A DNA stretch of 64,000 bases, taken from assembly GCA_902594255.1 (NCBI GenBank), contig CACJLN010000006.1, positions 1 through 64,000 on the forward strand, in the 5' to 3' direction. The position numbers and the translations under genes were made by a program. The first letter of the stretch is position 1. Every line of letters starts with the position of its first letter. This document shows positions 40,244 through 51,250 of this stretch, piece after piece. The notes below the pieces were generated by a model, which was not told the origin of the DNA, made no database searches, and worked only from the letters and a program-made list of their open reading frames with translations. Source of the stretch: an uncultured Pelagibacteraceae bacterium. GTDB lineage: Bacteria; Pseudomonadota; Alphaproteobacteria; Pelagibacterales; Pelagibacteraceae.

Positions 40244-41262
40244 CCAGCGGCTGTCATAACCTCTACTGCGGCTGCTTGATTTTTTCCATAAGAAGCTAGT
40301 TTAGTCTTCATGTCTTGTTTGAAATCTAATCCTAGGTTATTAACAACTAGTGGACTTGGTGAAACACCATCAATCATTGGAAACTCAAAAGTATTATTTG
40401 TAAAATGCTCTTGAGACTCCGGAGTTAATAAAAACTCTACAAGTTTGACAGCGTTAGTTTTATTTAGAGCACCTTTTACTAAGGCTGCACAACTAACATT
40501 CATGTGTGTTCCTCTGTCATTTTGATTAGGGAAAAAAGCTTTAACTTTTTTAGCTGCTTCTTGTTGTTCTGCACCTTTTTTTCCAGATAACATCAGAGCT
40601 AAATAGTATGTGTTAGCCACTGCAATATCTGCTTCACCAGCAGCCACTGCCATAATTTGAGCTCTGTCATTACCGGTTGGTGTTCTTGCCATGTTAGCAA
40701 CAACTCCTTCAGCCCATGCAGCTGTTGCAGCTTTTCCATTGTTTTTTATCAATGATGCTACAAGAGATTTGTTGTAAATATTGCTAGATTTTCTAATTAC
40801 TAATCTACCTTTCCATTTAGGATCAGCTAGACCTTCATAAGTCATTCCAGATAATTCAGCGCCAGTTACTCTTTCAGGTGAATAATAAATTATTCTTGCT
40901 CTTTTTGCGATTCCAACCCACTTGCTTGTTCTAAAAGTTTTTGGAACAGCTGCTTTAATAGCAGGGGATGTTAAACCACCTTGAAGTGTGCCTTTCGCAT
41001 CCATAGCACCACATCTTCCAGCATCTGCTGTGATATATAGGTCGGCCGAAGTATCTGCACCCTCGCTAATTATTCTTTTTTCTAAGGCACCAGATTTGCC
41101 ATTAATTAAATTTACTTTTATGCCAGTTAAATTTGTAAACTTGGAATAAAGTTCTGAGTCTGCTTTGTAATGTCTTGCATTAAAAACATTAACTTCATTT
41201 GCGATAGAAAAAGTTGATACAAATAAAGATGTGATTATTGCAAAAATCGTTACTTTTTTCAT
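40234..41262 (-). CDS. fbpA: Iron(III) ABC transporter substrate-binding protein (FbpA-like)
   Basis: Signal peptide from MKKVTIFAIITSLFVSTFSIA; NVFNARHYKADSELYSKFTNLTGIKV, ADLYITADAGR; start moved from 41283 to the internal Met. Confidence 0.92.
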   Translation of the reverse strand: MKKVTIFAIITSLFVSTFSIANEVNVFNARHYKADSELYSKFTNLTGIKVNLINGKSGALEKRIISEGADTSADLYITADAGRCGAMDAKGTLQGGLTSPAIKAAVPKTFRTSKWVGIAKRARIIYYSPERVTGAELSGMTYEGLADPKWKGRLVIRKSSNIYNKSLVASLIKNNGKAATAAWAEGVVANMARTPTGNDRAQIMAVAAGEADIAVANTYYLALMLSGKKGAEQQEAAKKVKAFFPNQNDRGTHMNVSCAALVKGALNKTNAVKLVEFLLTPESQEHFTNNTFEFPMIDGVSPSPLVVNNLGLDFKQDMKTKLASYGKNQAAAVEVMTAAGWK

Positions 41263-41292
41263 TCGTTCTCCATTTCTCCGCATTATTTAGTT

Positions 41293-41336
41293 GAAAATGA
41301 TAACTATTCGCAATGATAATGATAATCAATCGCAAC
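41293..41336. promoter_or_regulatory. Tandem Fur-like boxes upstream of fbpA
   Basis: GAAAATGATAACTATTCGCAAT (41293-41314) and GATAATGATAATCAATCGCAAC (41315-41336); second resembles GATAATGATWATCATTATC. Confidence 0.65.
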
Positions 41337-41384
41337 AATGTCGCACACGGATAATCTTAAAGAGAATTATCTAAAAATGCCGGA

Positions 41385-42275
41385 TTAAGCTTCCCAGTCG
41401 CCAATTTTACTGAATAAAAAATTTCTAAATGCTTGAACTCTAGCGGTATTTTTTAAGGATTGAGGATACACAAAATGGGCTTCTGTAATTGGACCTTCAG
41501 ATTTTGGTAATACCTTTATAACTTTGTTTGAGTCACTTACTAAATATTCAGGTAATGCTGCTAAACCAACTCCAGACTCAACAGCTAAGAGTAAACCCAT
41601 AACACTGTTAACTTTCATTATAGTTTTTCTTTTTTTGCCATCGTGCATGCCAAGTTTTAAAGCCCAATCTGGATTATAAACTGGAGATGGTGCACCTTTA
41701 CCAAATGAGATAAACTTATGCTTGTTCAAATCTCCTATAGTTTTAGGCATTCCATTCTTTTCGAGGTATTTATTTGAACCATAAATATAGTATTTAATAT
41801 CAACTAATTTTTTTTGAATGTAATTAAGCTGTTTAGGTCTTCTCATAAAAATACCTATATCTGCTTGTCTTGTGCTCAAATCTAATTCTTTATCATCAAA
41901 TACAAGTTCGATCTCTATTTCTGGATGAAGTCTCATAAATTCTTGTATTCTAGGAGTTAACCAATGTGTACCAAAACTTCTAACAGTGGTGATAGTTAAT
42001 TTACCAGTAGGTTTATTTTTTTGATCACCTAATGAAGTTTCTACCTCTTTTAACTTGCTAATTACCTCATGTGCAGTTTTGAAAACATACTCACCATTTT
42101 CAGTAAGCGTTAATCCCCTTGCGTGCCTTTCAAATAATTGAACTTTCAAATCTTGTTCAAGGGATTGTATTTGTCTGCTTATAGCTGACTGACTTAGATT
42201 TAAATTGACAGTTGCACTAGTAAAACTACCAGCTTCTGCAACAGCATGAAAGATTTTTAATTTATCCCAATCCAT
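41385..42275 (-). CDS. LysR family transcriptional regulator
   Basis: LKIFHAVAEAGSFTSATVNLNLSQSAISRQIQSLEQDLKVQLFERHARGLTLTENG HTH. Confidence 0.93.
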   Translation of the reverse strand: MDWDKLKIFHAVAEAGSFTSATVNLNLSQSAISRQIQSLEQDLKVQLFERHARGLTLTENGEYVFKTAHEVISKLKEVETSLGDQKNKPTGKLTITTVRSFGTHWLTPRIQEFMRLHPEIEIELVFDDKELDLSTRQADIGIFMRRPKQLNYIQKKLVDIKYYIYGSNKYLEKNGMPKTIGDLNKHKFISFGKGAPSPVYNPDWALKLGMHDGKKRKTIMKVNSVMGLLLAVESGVGLAALPEYLVSDSNKVIKVLPKSEGPITEAHFVYPQSLKNTARVQAFRNFLFSKIGDWEA

Positions 42276-43276
42276 TATTTGTTTAAATCAATTAAAACTC
42301 TTCCAGTGATCTCACCTTTAAGTATTTTAGGATAAGTTTCAATCAATTCCTCTAAACTTATTGTTTGAATAGACTTTTCTAATAAATCAAAATCAATTAA
42401 ATTAGCTGCTTCTCCCCAAATAAATTCTCTTCTTTTAATACTGCAGTTTGCAGAGTCCATGCCCCAAAGTTTTATACCTCTTAACATAAACGGAATAACA
42501 TTGGTGTTAAGTTCATTTGTACTTGCATTACCACAAACTGCTATAATACCTGTTGGATTTGTTTGCACTATTGCGTTGGCTAAAATTTTTCCACCAACAG
42601 TATCAACGACCCCATCCCATAAGCCTTTATCAATTAATTTTGGATCTTTATCAAATTCAGCCCGATTTATAACGTTTTTTGCACCAAGTGATTTCAAATA
42701 CTCTGTTTTTGAATCTTTTCCAGAAACAGCTGTAACCTCATAACCCATTTTATTTAAAATCATCACAGCAACACTTCCTACACCGCCTGTTGCTCCTGTG
42801 ACTAAAACATTTTTTACTTTTTCACCAAGTAATAACTCTTCTCTTGCTTTTATAGCGAATGCTGCCATTAAAGATGTGAAACCTGCAGTACCTAAAGTCA
42901 TAGCTTGTTTACTTGTTAAGTTTTTTGGTTTTTTTACTAAGAAATCTCCATTGACTTTTGCAATTTGTGAGTATCCACCATAAAATATTTCTCCAACCCT
43001 AAATCCTGTCAAAATTATCTCATCACCTTCCTTAAATTTTGAATTTTGACTTTCAATTACAGTACCTGAGAAATCGATACCAGGGATGTGGGGAAACTCT
43101 TTTACTAACCGCCCACCATTTTTTAAAATCATGCCATCTTTAAAATTTAAGTCTGAAAAATCTACTTTGACTGTAACATCCCCATGTTTTAAGAAATTTT
43201 TATCGATAGATTTTACTTCTCTTATAAATTCTTCACCTTTTTGATCTAAAACTAATGCTTTAAATTGATCTGACAC
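42275..43276 (-). CDS. acuI: MDR-family NADPH oxidoreductase, acrylyl-CoA reductase (AcuI/YhdH)-like
   Basis: VDFSDLNFKDGMIL, FPHIPGIDFSGTV, VTGATGGVGSVAV. Confidence 0.75.
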   Translation of the reverse strand: MSDQFKALVLDQKGEEFIREVKSIDKNFLKHGDVTVKVDFSDLNFKDGMILKNGGRLVKEFPHIPGIDFSGTVIESQNSKFKEGDEIILTGFRVGEIFYGGYSQIAKVNGDFLVKKPKNLTSKQAMTLGTAGFTSLMAAFAIKAREELLLGEKVKNVLVTGATGGVGSVAVMILNKMGYEVTAVSGKDSKTEYLKSLGAKNVINRAEFDKDPKLIDKGLWDGVVDTVGGKILANAIVQTNPTGIIAVCGNASTNELNTNVIPFMLRGIKLWGMDSANCSIKRREFIWGEAANLIDFDLLEKSIQTISLEELIETYPKILKGEITGRVLIDLNK

Positions 43277-43277
43277 T

Positions 43278-43892
43278 TTACTCTTTTGATATACTTATAA
43301 ATCTTAGATATCTATTTTGATAACTTAGATCATCTTTAAATTGACCTAAATAATAATTTGTAACAGTTGTAGCTTGCTCTTTCTTAATACCTCTCATGGT
43401 CATACATTGATGAGTTGAATCTATTGTAACAGCTACTCCCTTGGCATCTAAAGACTGCATAAGGGTATTCGCAATTTGCATAGTAAGTCTCTCTTGTGTT
43501 TGAAGTCTTTTAGAGAATACTTCAACAACTCTAGCCAATTTACTTAAGCCAACTACTCTATCCTTAGGAATGTATGCAACATGTGCTTTTCCTATGATAG
43601 GTGCCATATGGTGTTCACAATGACTTTGCACGGAAATATTTTTTTGGATGACCATATCATCATAACCATCAACATCTCCAAATGTTTTATCTAAAATTTG
43701 ATTAGGATCCTCGTTGTATCCTCTAAAGTACTCCTTAAAGGCTTTAACTACTCTTTTTGGAGTTTCCAATAAGCCCTCTCTGTTTGGGTCTTCACCCATC
43801 CAAGCTAAGATTGTTTTAAAAGCGTCCTCAGCTTCTTTATCTGAGATTTTATTTTTTTGTTTATTGATATCTGTATCTTTAACAAGTTTCAT
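43278..43892 (-). CDS. folE: GTP cyclohydrolase I
   Basis: SVQSHCEHHMAPIIGKAHVAYIP, VGLSKLARVVEVFSKRLQTQERLT. Confidence 0.96.
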   Translation of the reverse strand: MKLVKDTDINKQKNKISDKEAEDAFKTILAWMGEDPNREGLLETPKRVVKAFKEYFRGYNEDPNQILDKTFGDVDGYDDMVIQKNISVQSHCEHHMAPIIGKAHVAYIPKDRVVGLSKLARVVEVFSKRLQTQERLTMQIANTLMQSLDAKGVAVTIDSTHQCMTMRGIKKEQATTVTNYYLGQFKDDLSYQNRYLRFISISKE

Positions 43893-43968
43893 GCAGAGTT
43901 TTATACCTATATTTTGTTAATTTTAAAATATTTAAAATATAGCTATATGTGCTACATAATAACTGTAT

Positions 43969-44436
43969 ATGTTCAAAAAAAGAGAAAATGTAGTCGAAAT
44001 CGAAGAAGGCAATCTTCTATCTCCAAAATTTGATAATGATGGACTTATTCCAGTTATTACAATGTGTGCAAAAACAAAAGAGATTTTAATGCACGGCTAT
44101 ATGAATGTTGAGGCGCTAAAAAAAACAATTGAAACAAAAGAGGCTCATTATTTTAGTCGATCAAGAAATGCTATCTGGCATAAAGGAAAAACAAGCGGTT
44201 TTACTCAAAAAGTAAATGAAATAAGAATTGATGATGACCAAGATTCTATATGGTTAACAGTAGATATTGGTGATGGTGCAAGTTGTCATGTCGGTTATAG
44301 ATCATGTTTTTATAGATCAATTCCCTTAGGACCTATCGATAATGGACGTAAAGTTGAAATGAAATTTTTAGAAAAAGAAAAAAAGTTTGATCCAGAAAAA
44401 GTTTATAAAGGTCAACCAAATCCCACTAAGATATAA
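43969..44436 (+). CDS. hisI: Phosphoribosyl-AMP cyclohydrolase
   Basis: LMHGYMNVEALKKTIETKEAHYFSRSRNAIWHKGKTSG, CHVGYRSCFYR. Confidence 0.93.
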   Translation: MFKKRENVVEIEEGNLLSPKFDNDGLIPVITMCAKTKEILMHGYMNVEALKKTIETKEAHYFSRSRNAIWHKGKTSGFTQKVNEIRIDDDQDSIWLTVDIGDGASCHVGYRSCFYRSIPLGPIDNGRKVEMKFLEKEKKFDPEKVYKGQPNPTKI

Positions 44437-44441
44437 GACTT

Positions 44442-45050
44442 ATGAAAGTGTTAAGCCCGTTTGGCCCTAAGATTGCTTTAGTCAAAATTCCGAAAAAAAT
44501 TATAAATAATATCAATTTGGAAGTAGATAAAATTATAAGTGATAAAAAGAGATTAAAAAAAAGTGATTACTCAAAAAAATTGGTTGGTCAAGTTATGCAA
44601 GAAGTAAAATTAGATAATAAATTTATCAAAAAGAATCTTTTAAAATTTGTTAAAGATAATATCAAGAAATATATAAAGCAAAGTTCTAAAAGAAATGTTA
44701 AAAAGATAAATCTTAAAAGTCTTTGGGTGGTGAGACAATTTAAAAATGAGTATAATCCAATTCATTTTCATAGTGGTAATATTTCAGGTGTTGGTTATTT
44801 AAAAATACCCAAAAATATTACTAAAAGTAAAAAAAGACTTAAAACAAATGGAACTATAGATTTTATCCATGGCTCAAAATCATTTTTAAGTGATAGTTTA
44901 TTTAATCATAATCCAAAAGTTGGTGATATGATTTTATTTCCAAACAATTTAATGCATACCGCTTACCCTTTTAAAAGAGAGGGAGAGCGAAGATCTTTTT
45001 CTTTTAATGTAGATATTGATAAAAAAACATTAGATATTTTTAATGGATAA
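44442..45050 (+). CDS. Putative 2OG-Fe(II) oxygenase-like protein
   Basis: NPIHFHSGNISGVGYLKIP, GDMILFPNNLMHTAYPF, ERRSFSFNVDI. Confidence 0.6.
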   Translation: MKVLSPFGPKIALVKIPKKIINNINLEVDKIISDKKRLKKSDYSKKLVGQVMQEVKLDNKFIKKNLLKFVKDNIKKYIKQSSKRNVKKINLKSLWVVRQFKNEYNPIHFHSGNISGVGYLKIPKNITKSKKRLKTNGTIDFIHGSKSFLSDSLFNHNPKVGDMILFPNNLMHTAYPFKREGERRSFSFNVDIDKKTLDIFNG

Positions 45051-45417
45051 AATTCAAAAAAACGTTTTAGGTGAGGATTTAGAGCTTTGTTCTAATAACC
45101 CTTTAACCGGCTGGTATAGAGATGGATGTTGCAATACCGATGAAAATGATCATGGTTTGCATACTGTTTGTGCAAAAGTAACTACAGAATTTTTAGAATG
45201 GTGTAAAGATGCTGGTAATGATTTAATTACACCTCACCCTGAATTTGGATTTCCAGGACTTAAAGATGGTGATGGTTGGTGTGTTTGTGCAACTTGGTAT
45301 GCAAGAGCTGTGGAAGCTGGAAAAGGTTGTCCTATTTATCTAAAGAGTACTCATGAAAATACTTTAAAGTTAATTCCAATTGAAACATTAAAAAAATTTG
45401 CAATAGATTTGTCTTAA
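45043..45417 (+). CDS. DUF2237 family protein
   Basis: NVLGEDLELCSNNPLTGWYRDGCCNTDENDHGLHTVCAKVTTEFLEW. Confidence 0.8.
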   Translation: MDKIQKNVLGEDLELCSNNPLTGWYRDGCCNTDENDHGLHTVCAKVTTEFLEWCKDAGNDLITPHPEFGFPGLKDGDGWCVCATWYARAVEAGKGCPIYLKSTHENTLKLIPIETLKKFAIDLS

Positions 45418-47037
45418 TTACATGTTCCCATATCTTGGTCCACCTCCACCTTCAGGTGTAACCCAAGTAATGTTTTGTGATGGTTCTTTGATATCGCAAG
45501 TTTTACAGTGAATACAATTTTGAGAATTAATTACAAATTTATTAATATTATTTTCTGTTTGAACCTCGTAAACACCTGCTGGACAATATCTTTGGGCAGG
45601 CTCATCATATTCTTCTAAAGTATAATTAATGGGTAAATTTGGATCCTTTAACTTCAAGTGAACTGGTTGATTATCGGCATGATTGGTGCCTGTTAGATAA
45701 ACAGAGCTTGTTTTATCAAAAGTAAGAATATTATCTGGTTTAGGATAATCAATTTTGGGCATCTCTTTAGCTGATTTTAATGTCTGATGATCTGCATGTT
45801 TATGTCTTAATGTGAATGGAAGTTTGCCTCTAAACAGAATTTGGTCAATTCCTGTAAAAATAATCCCCAATATTAAACCCCAGCTAAAACTAGGTTTTAC
45901 ATTTCTAGCTTTATATAACTCATCATAGAGCCAACTTTGTTTGAACTTTTCCTCAAAGTTAGACAAATCCTTATCATTTTTGATGTGTTCATTAATTGCT
46001 TCAGCAGCTATTATTCCACTTTTCATAGCAGTATGAGAACCTTTTATTTTTGGCATATTTAATGTTCCAGCATCACATCCAATGAGTAATGCACCAGGCA
46101 TAAACATTTTTGGTAAACTTTGGAAACCACCTTCAATCAATGCTCTTGCACCATAAGAAATTCTTTTTCCTCCCTCTATCATTTTTTTTATGGCTGGATG
46201 AGTTTTAAATCTCTGAAATTCATCGAATGGTGATAAATGGGGATTTTTATAATCTAATCCAATTACATATCCTAAAAAAATTTGTTTGTTTTCAGCATGA
46301 TAGATAAAACTTCCACCGTAAGTGCTGTTATCCAATGGCCAACCAGCACTATGTATAACCATTCCTTCATGATGATTTTTATCTTCTATTTCCCAAATTT
46401 CTTTAAAACCAATTCCATACTGTTGAGGATCTTTTCCTTTATCAAGTTCAAACTTTTTAATTAATTGTTTTCCTAAATGTCCTCTGCATCCTTCAGCAAA
46501 TACAGTAACCTTTCCTAACAATTCTATCCCAGGTTCAAAACTATCTTTTTTATTTCCGTCTTTGTCTACTCCCATATCTTGAGTGGCCACACCTTTAACT
46601 GAACCGTCTTCATTATATAAAATTTCACTAGCGGGAAAGCCTGGAAAAATTTCGACACCTAAACTTTCCGCTTGTTCTGCTAACCACCTACACAAATTAG
46701 CAAGACTAATTATATAGTTTTTATGGTTTTGTTGAACAGACGGTAATAACCAAGTTGGCCAACTTAATGATTTTGTTTTACTTAAAAATAAAAATTTTTC
46801 TTTAGTAACTTTGGTTTTGATTGGTGCATTTAATTCTTTCCAGTTTGGAAACAATTCATCTAGAGCTCTAGTTTCAAAAACATTTCCACTTAATATATGA
46901 GCACCAATCTCCGATGCCTTTTCTAAAATACAAATGTTTAATTCTGAGTTTAATTGTTTTAATTTAATTGCAGTTGTTAATCCAGATGGACCACCACCTA
47001 CAATAACAACATCATATTCCATTTTCTCTCTGGACAT
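45418..47037 (-). CDS. Electron transfer flavoprotein-ubiquinone oxidoreductase
   Basis: VVIVGGGPSGLTTAIKL, LLIGCDAGTLNMPKIKGSHTAMKSG, CIHCKTCDIKEPSQNITWVTPEGGGGPRY. Confidence 0.95.
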   Translation of the reverse strand: MSREKMEYDVVIVGGGPSGLTTAIKLKQLNSELNICILEKASEIGAHILSGNVFETRALDELFPNWKELNAPIKTKVTKEKFLFLSKTKSLSWPTWLLPSVQQNHKNYIISLANLCRWLAEQAESLGVEIFPGFPASEILYNEDGSVKGVATQDMGVDKDGNKKDSFEPGIELLGKVTVFAEGCRGHLGKQLIKKFELDKGKDPQQYGIGFKEIWEIEDKNHHEGMVIHSAGWPLDNSTYGGSFIYHAENKQIFLGYVIGLDYKNPHLSPFDEFQRFKTHPAIKKMIEGGKRISYGARALIEGGFQSLPKMFMPGALLIGCDAGTLNMPKIKGSHTAMKSGIIAAEAINEHIKNDKDLSNFEEKFKQSWLYDELYKARNVKPSFSWGLILGIIFTGIDQILFRGKLPFTLRHKHADHQTLKSAKEMPKIDYPKPDNILTFDKTSSVYLTGTNHADNQPVHLKLKDPNLPINYTLEEYDEPAQRYCPAGVYEVQTENNINKFVINSQNCIHCKTCDIKEPSQNITWVTPEGGGGPRYGNM

Positions 47038-47060
47038 AGAGTAATTTTTTACAGATTATA

Positions 47061-48014
47061 TTATTTTTGTATAGTGTTTAATTTGTTCAATTCTTCCAAA
47101 AATTTTGGTAGTGCATCAAATAAATCTGCCTCTAAACCATAATCTGCAACACTAAAAATTGGAGCTTCCCCATCTTTATTTATAGCAACAATTACTTTGC
47201 TCTCTTTCATTCCAGCCAAATGCTGAATAGCACCAGAAATTCCTACAGCAATGTATAGGTCTGGCACAACTACTTTGCCAGTTTGTCCAACTTGATGATC
47301 ATTTGTTATATAACCTGCATCAACTGCAGCTCTCGAAGCACCGATAGCGGCATTAAGTTTATCCGCAACAGCAGTAATTAATTTAAAATTTTCACCACTT
47401 TGCATACCTCTGCCACCAGAAACGACTACTCTAGCAGTTCCCAATTCTGGTCTATCTGATTTGATTTCCTCTTTTTTTATAAATTTAGTAATTTCTGTTG
47501 CTTCAGCAGCATCACCATTTTGTATTTCAGCTGACCCACCAGATGTTGGAGCAGGGTCAAAAGATGTGGGTCTGATTGTTACACACTTTATTTTATCATT
47601 ACTTTTTACTGTAGCAAATGCGTTACCTGCATAAATTGGTCTTTGAAATGTATCTTCAGATATTACTTTCGTAATATCACTTATCTGAGAAACATCTAGT
47701 AAAGCCGCAACTCTTGGCATTAAGTTCTTTCCAAAAGTATTAGCTGAACATATTATATGTGAATAATTTCCAGAAAGTTTTATAATTACTGATGTGTAGT
47801 TTTCTGCTATGTAATTTTCATAAATTGGATTATTTACATTTATAACCTTTTTAACATTAGGAACCTGAGAAATTGATTTTGCTACCTCTTCAGAATTTGA
47901 CCCAATTACTAAAACATGAACATCTTCATTAATTTGAGATGCAGCAGAAATTGCATTAAAAGTAAAAGGTTTAACTTCTTTATTGTTATGTTCTGCTATT
48001 AATAAAACTGACAT
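47061..48014 (-). CDS. etfA: Electron transfer flavoprotein alpha subunit
   Basis: RVVVSGGRGMQSGENFKL, GASRAAVDAGYI, QVGQTGKVVVPDLYIAVGISGAIQHLAGMK. Confidence 0.96.
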   Translation of the reverse strand: MSVLLIAEHNNKEVKPFTFNAISAASQINEDVHVLVIGSNSEEVAKSISQVPNVKKVINVNNPIYENYIAENYTSVIIKLSGNYSHIICSANTFGKNLMPRVAALLDVSQISDITKVISEDTFQRPIYAGNAFATVKSNDKIKCVTIRPTSFDPAPTSGGSAEIQNGDAAEATEITKFIKKEEIKSDRPELGTARVVVSGGRGMQSGENFKLITAVADKLNAAIGASRAAVDAGYITNDHQVGQTGKVVVPDLYIAVGISGAIQHLAGMKESKVIVAINKDGEAPIFSVADYGLEADLFDALPKFLEELNKLNTIQK

Positions 48015-48763
48015 TATATTACTTTAGCTTCATTTTTTAATTTTTGAACTAATTCTTCAACACTTGCGACTTTAATCCCAGCTTTTCTTTTTGGGGGCTC
48101 TTCTACTTTAATTTGCTCTATTCTTGATTTTACGTCGACTCCAAGATCACCAGCACTTATTTGCTCTATAGGTTTCTTCTTAGCTTTCATTATATTTGGT
48201 AAAGAGGCATATCTTGGTTCGTTTAATCTTAAGTCACAAGTAACTATAGCAGGTACGTTTACCTCAATAGTCTCCAGTCCTTCATCGACCTCCCTAGTGA
48301 CCTCTAAAGTTTTTTCTTTTACTTCTATTTTTGATGCAAATGTTGCTTGTGGCCAATTTAATAGCGCAGCTAACATTTGACCGGTTTGATTACAATCATC
48401 ATCAATAGCTTGTTTACCCATAAAAACTAGATCTGGCTTTTCTTTTTCAACAATCTTTTTTAAAATTTTGGAAACCGCCAAAGGTTCTATTACCCCATTA
48501 ACTTTTACTAAAATACCTCTATCAGCTCCAACAGCTAATGCTTTTCTTACAGTTTCTTGTGCCTTTTCTTCTCCAACCGAAACTGCTACAACTTCTTTAG
48601 CCTTGCCTGCTTCTTTAATTTTTACTGCTTCCTCTATTGCATTATCATCTGGAGGATTTGTAGACATCTTAACATTGTCAGTAACTACCCCAGAGTTATC
48701 TTCTTTGACTCTTATTTGAACGTTATAATCAATAACTCTTTTGACTGCGACTAGGATTTTCAT
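48014..48763 (-). CDS. etfB: Electron transfer flavoprotein beta subunit
   Basis: [42 protein letters not shown]. Confidence 0.96.
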   Translation of the reverse strand: MKILVAVKRVIDYNVQIRVKEDNSGVVTDNVKMSTNPPDDNAIEEAVKIKEAGKAKEVVAVSVGEEKAQETVRKALAVGADRGILVKVNGVIEPLAVSKILKKIVEKEKPDLVFMGKQAIDDDCNQTGQMLAALLNWPQATFASKIEVKEKTLEVTREVDEGLETIEVNVPAIVTCDLRLNEPRYASLPNIMKAKKKPIEQISAGDLGVDVKSRIEQIKVEEPPKRKAGIKVASVEELVQKLKNEAKVI

Positions 48764-51195
48764 TAAGCTCTCAATAATTTATTTTCATTATCATAGGGGC
48801 TTTCTTCCAAAATTGTTGCCTCATACATTTTTCCCAGTATATCAACTTTTAGTTTTTCACCAACATTGGCTAAATCAGGTTTGACCATTGCAAGTGCGAT
48901 TGATTTATCTAATCTAAAACCATACTCACCACCTGTAGCTCTTCCAACTACTTTATTATCTTTATAAATTGGATTGTTTCCTAAAACATCCGAGTCTGTT
49001 GTATTATGAACTTCAAGAGTTACTAATTTATTATCAAAACCTTTTTCTCTCCATTTATTAAGCGCTTCTAAACCAATAAAGTTGCCTTTATTTGGGTGAA
49101 CAAATCTATCTAAACCTGACTCATAGGGAGAATATTCAATTGACAATTCTGTACCTACAAGTTTGTAAGATTTCTCAATTCTTAAACTATTCATCGCTCG
49201 TATACCAAAAGGTTTCAGTCCTAAATCTTTACCTGCTTCCATCAACTTATCAAAAATATGATTTTGATATTCAATTGGATGATGGAGCTCCCATCCTAAC
49301 TCTCCAACAAAATTTACTCTCATTGCATTTACTGGTGCATATCCAACATTGACATTTTTAGCGGTAAGCCATTTAAAGTTTTCATTTGAAAAATCATCAG
49401 TTGAAACTTTCTGCATCAGTTCTCTTGCTTTTGGTCCCGCAACTACAAGAACTCCAGTGCTATTTGTAAGATCCTCAAATATAACTGATCCATCCGTTGG
49501 CATCCATTTTTGGATCCAATCGTGATCTAATCTTAAATTTGCACCCGCTGATACAAGATAGTAACTATTTTCTGCTTCTTTCATAATTGTAAATTCTGAA
49601 TGCACACCGCCTTTTGTGTTAAGGGCATGACATAAATTTATTCTACCGATCTTTTTAGGTAGTTTATTTGCAACTAAATAATCTAAAAACTCCTCTGCTT
49701 TTGGACCTCTAATTCTACATTTCGCAAATGCAGTCATATCTAAAAGCCCGACGTTTTTTTTTACGTTTTCACATTCCCTTTTAATTGCATCAAACCACTT
49801 AGATCTTCTAAATGACCAATCATCTTTTTGTTCCATGCCATCAGTTGCAAAAAAATTTGGTCTTTCCCAACCAAATTTTTGACCAAAAACTGCTCCAAGT
49901 TCTTTCATTCTTTCGTAACAAGGTGATGTTCTAAGTGGTCTTGCAGCTGGTCTTTCTTCGTCGGGATAATGAACGATAAAAACGTGACTGTAAGCCTCTT
50001 CGTTTTTTGCTTTTAAATAAGACTTAGTCGCATAATTACCATAACGTCTTGGCTCAACGCCAAGCATATCAATTGTTGGTTCACCATCAATGATCCATTC
50101 TGCCAATTGCCAACCTGCTCCACCCGCAGCAGTAATTCCAAAACTATGACCTTCATTAATCCAAAAGTTTTTTAATCCCCAGGCAGGACCAACTATCGGG
50201 TTTCCATCCGGAGTATAACAAATTGCCCCGTTGTAAACTTTTTTAACACCAACTTCACCAAAAGCGGGCACACGATGTATTGCGCCTTCAATATGTGGAG
50301 CAAGTCTGTCTAAATCTTCTTGAAATAATTCATACTCTGAATTTTTTGATGGTCCTTCCACATAACAAGCTGGAGCACCATCTTCATATGGACCTAGAAT
50401 TAATCCACCAGCTTCTTCTCTCATATACCATCTACTATCGCTATCTCTTAATACGCCCATCTCAGGAAGACCTGCTTTTTTTCTTTTTTGAATTTCAGGA
50501 TGAGGTTCAGTAACAATGTACTGATGCTCTACAGGTATAACTGGAATGTCTAGTCCTACCATTTCTCCAGTTTGTCTAGCAAAATTACCTGAACAAGAAA
50601 TCACATGTTCACATTCAATCGATCCTTTGTCAGTTTCAACAATCCATCCATCTTTTGTTTGTCTCATTGATAAAACAGTAGTATTACGATAAATTTCAGC
50701 TCCTCTATTTCTTGCCCCTGTTGCAAGAGCTTGTGTTAAATCTGCTGGTTGAATATATCCATCTTCTGGATGTTGAATTGCTCCAATTAAATCATCGGTA
50801 TGACACAAGGGCCAAATTTCTTTTACTTGTTGAGGTGTTAAAAATTTTACATCAACTCCTATAGTTTTTGCTACTCCTGCATACTGATGATATTCATCCA
50901 TCCTGTCTTTCGTGCTTGCGAGACGTATATTTGAAACAACACTAAACCCAACATTTTTTCCTGTTTCTTCTTCTAATGTTTTATATAGATTAACAGCGTA
51001 TTTATGAAGCTGACCAACTGAATAACTCATATTAAATAGAGGCAATAGTCCAGCAGCATGCCAAGTTGAACCTGAAGTTAATTCTTTACGTTCAACTAAA
51101 ACAACATCTGACCACCCTTTTTTAGCTAAATGATAAAGTGCACTAACACCAACAACTCCTCCACCAACTACAACTACTTTTGTTTTAGTTTTCAT
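48763..51195 (-). CDS. Dimethylglycine/sarcosine dehydrogenase-like FAD + GcvT-domain protein
   Basis: [47 protein letters not shown]-terminal aminomethyltransferase domain; 810 aa. Confidence 0.88.
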   Translation of the reverse strand: MKTKTKVVVVGGGVVGVSALYHLAKKGWSDVVLVERKELTSGSTWHAAGLLPLFNMSYSVGQLHKYAVNLYKTLEEETGKNVGFSVVSNIRLASTKDRMDEYHQYAGVAKTIGVDVKFLTPQQVKEIWPLCHTDDLIGAIQHPEDGYIQPADLTQALATGARNRGAEIYRNTTVLSMRQTKDGWIVETDKGSIECEHVISCSGNFARQTGEMVGLDIPVIPVEHQYIVTEPHPEIQKRKKAGLPEMGVLRDSDSRWYMREEAGGLILGPYEDGAPACYVEGPSKNSEYELFQEDLDRLAPHIEGAIHRVPAFGEVGVKKVYNGAICYTPDGNPIVGPAWGLKNFWINEGHSFGITAAGGAGWQLAEWIIDGEPTIDMLGVEPRRYGNYATKSYLKAKNEEAYSHVFIVHYPDEERPAARPLRTSPCYERMKELGAVFGQKFGWERPNFFATDGMEQKDDWSFRRSKWFDAIKRECENVKKNVGLLDMTAFAKCRIRGPKAEEFLDYLVANKLPKKIGRINLCHALNTKGGVHSEFTIMKEAENSYYLVSAGANLRLDHDWIQKWMPTDGSVIFEDLTNSTGVLVVAGPKARELMQKVSTDDFSNENFKWLTAKNVNVGYAPVNAMRVNFVGELGWELHHPIEYQNHIFDKLMEAGKDLGLKPFGIRAMNSLRIEKSYKLVGTELSIEYSPYESGLDRFVHPNKGNFIGLEALNKWREKGFDNKLVTLEVHNTTDSDVLGNNPIYKDNKVVGRATGGEYGFRLDKSIALAMVKPDLANVGEKLKVDILGKMYEATILEESPYDNENKLLRA

Positions 51196-51250
51196 AAAAT
51201 GATTCCTACTAAATTTTTATTCATTTCGAAACAAAATTGTATAAATGATC

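Noticed and set aside
41350-41371. GATAAT...ATTATC inverted repeat after lysR
   Set aside because: 6-bp AT-rich arms, no T-tract; weak terminator evidence and could be chance
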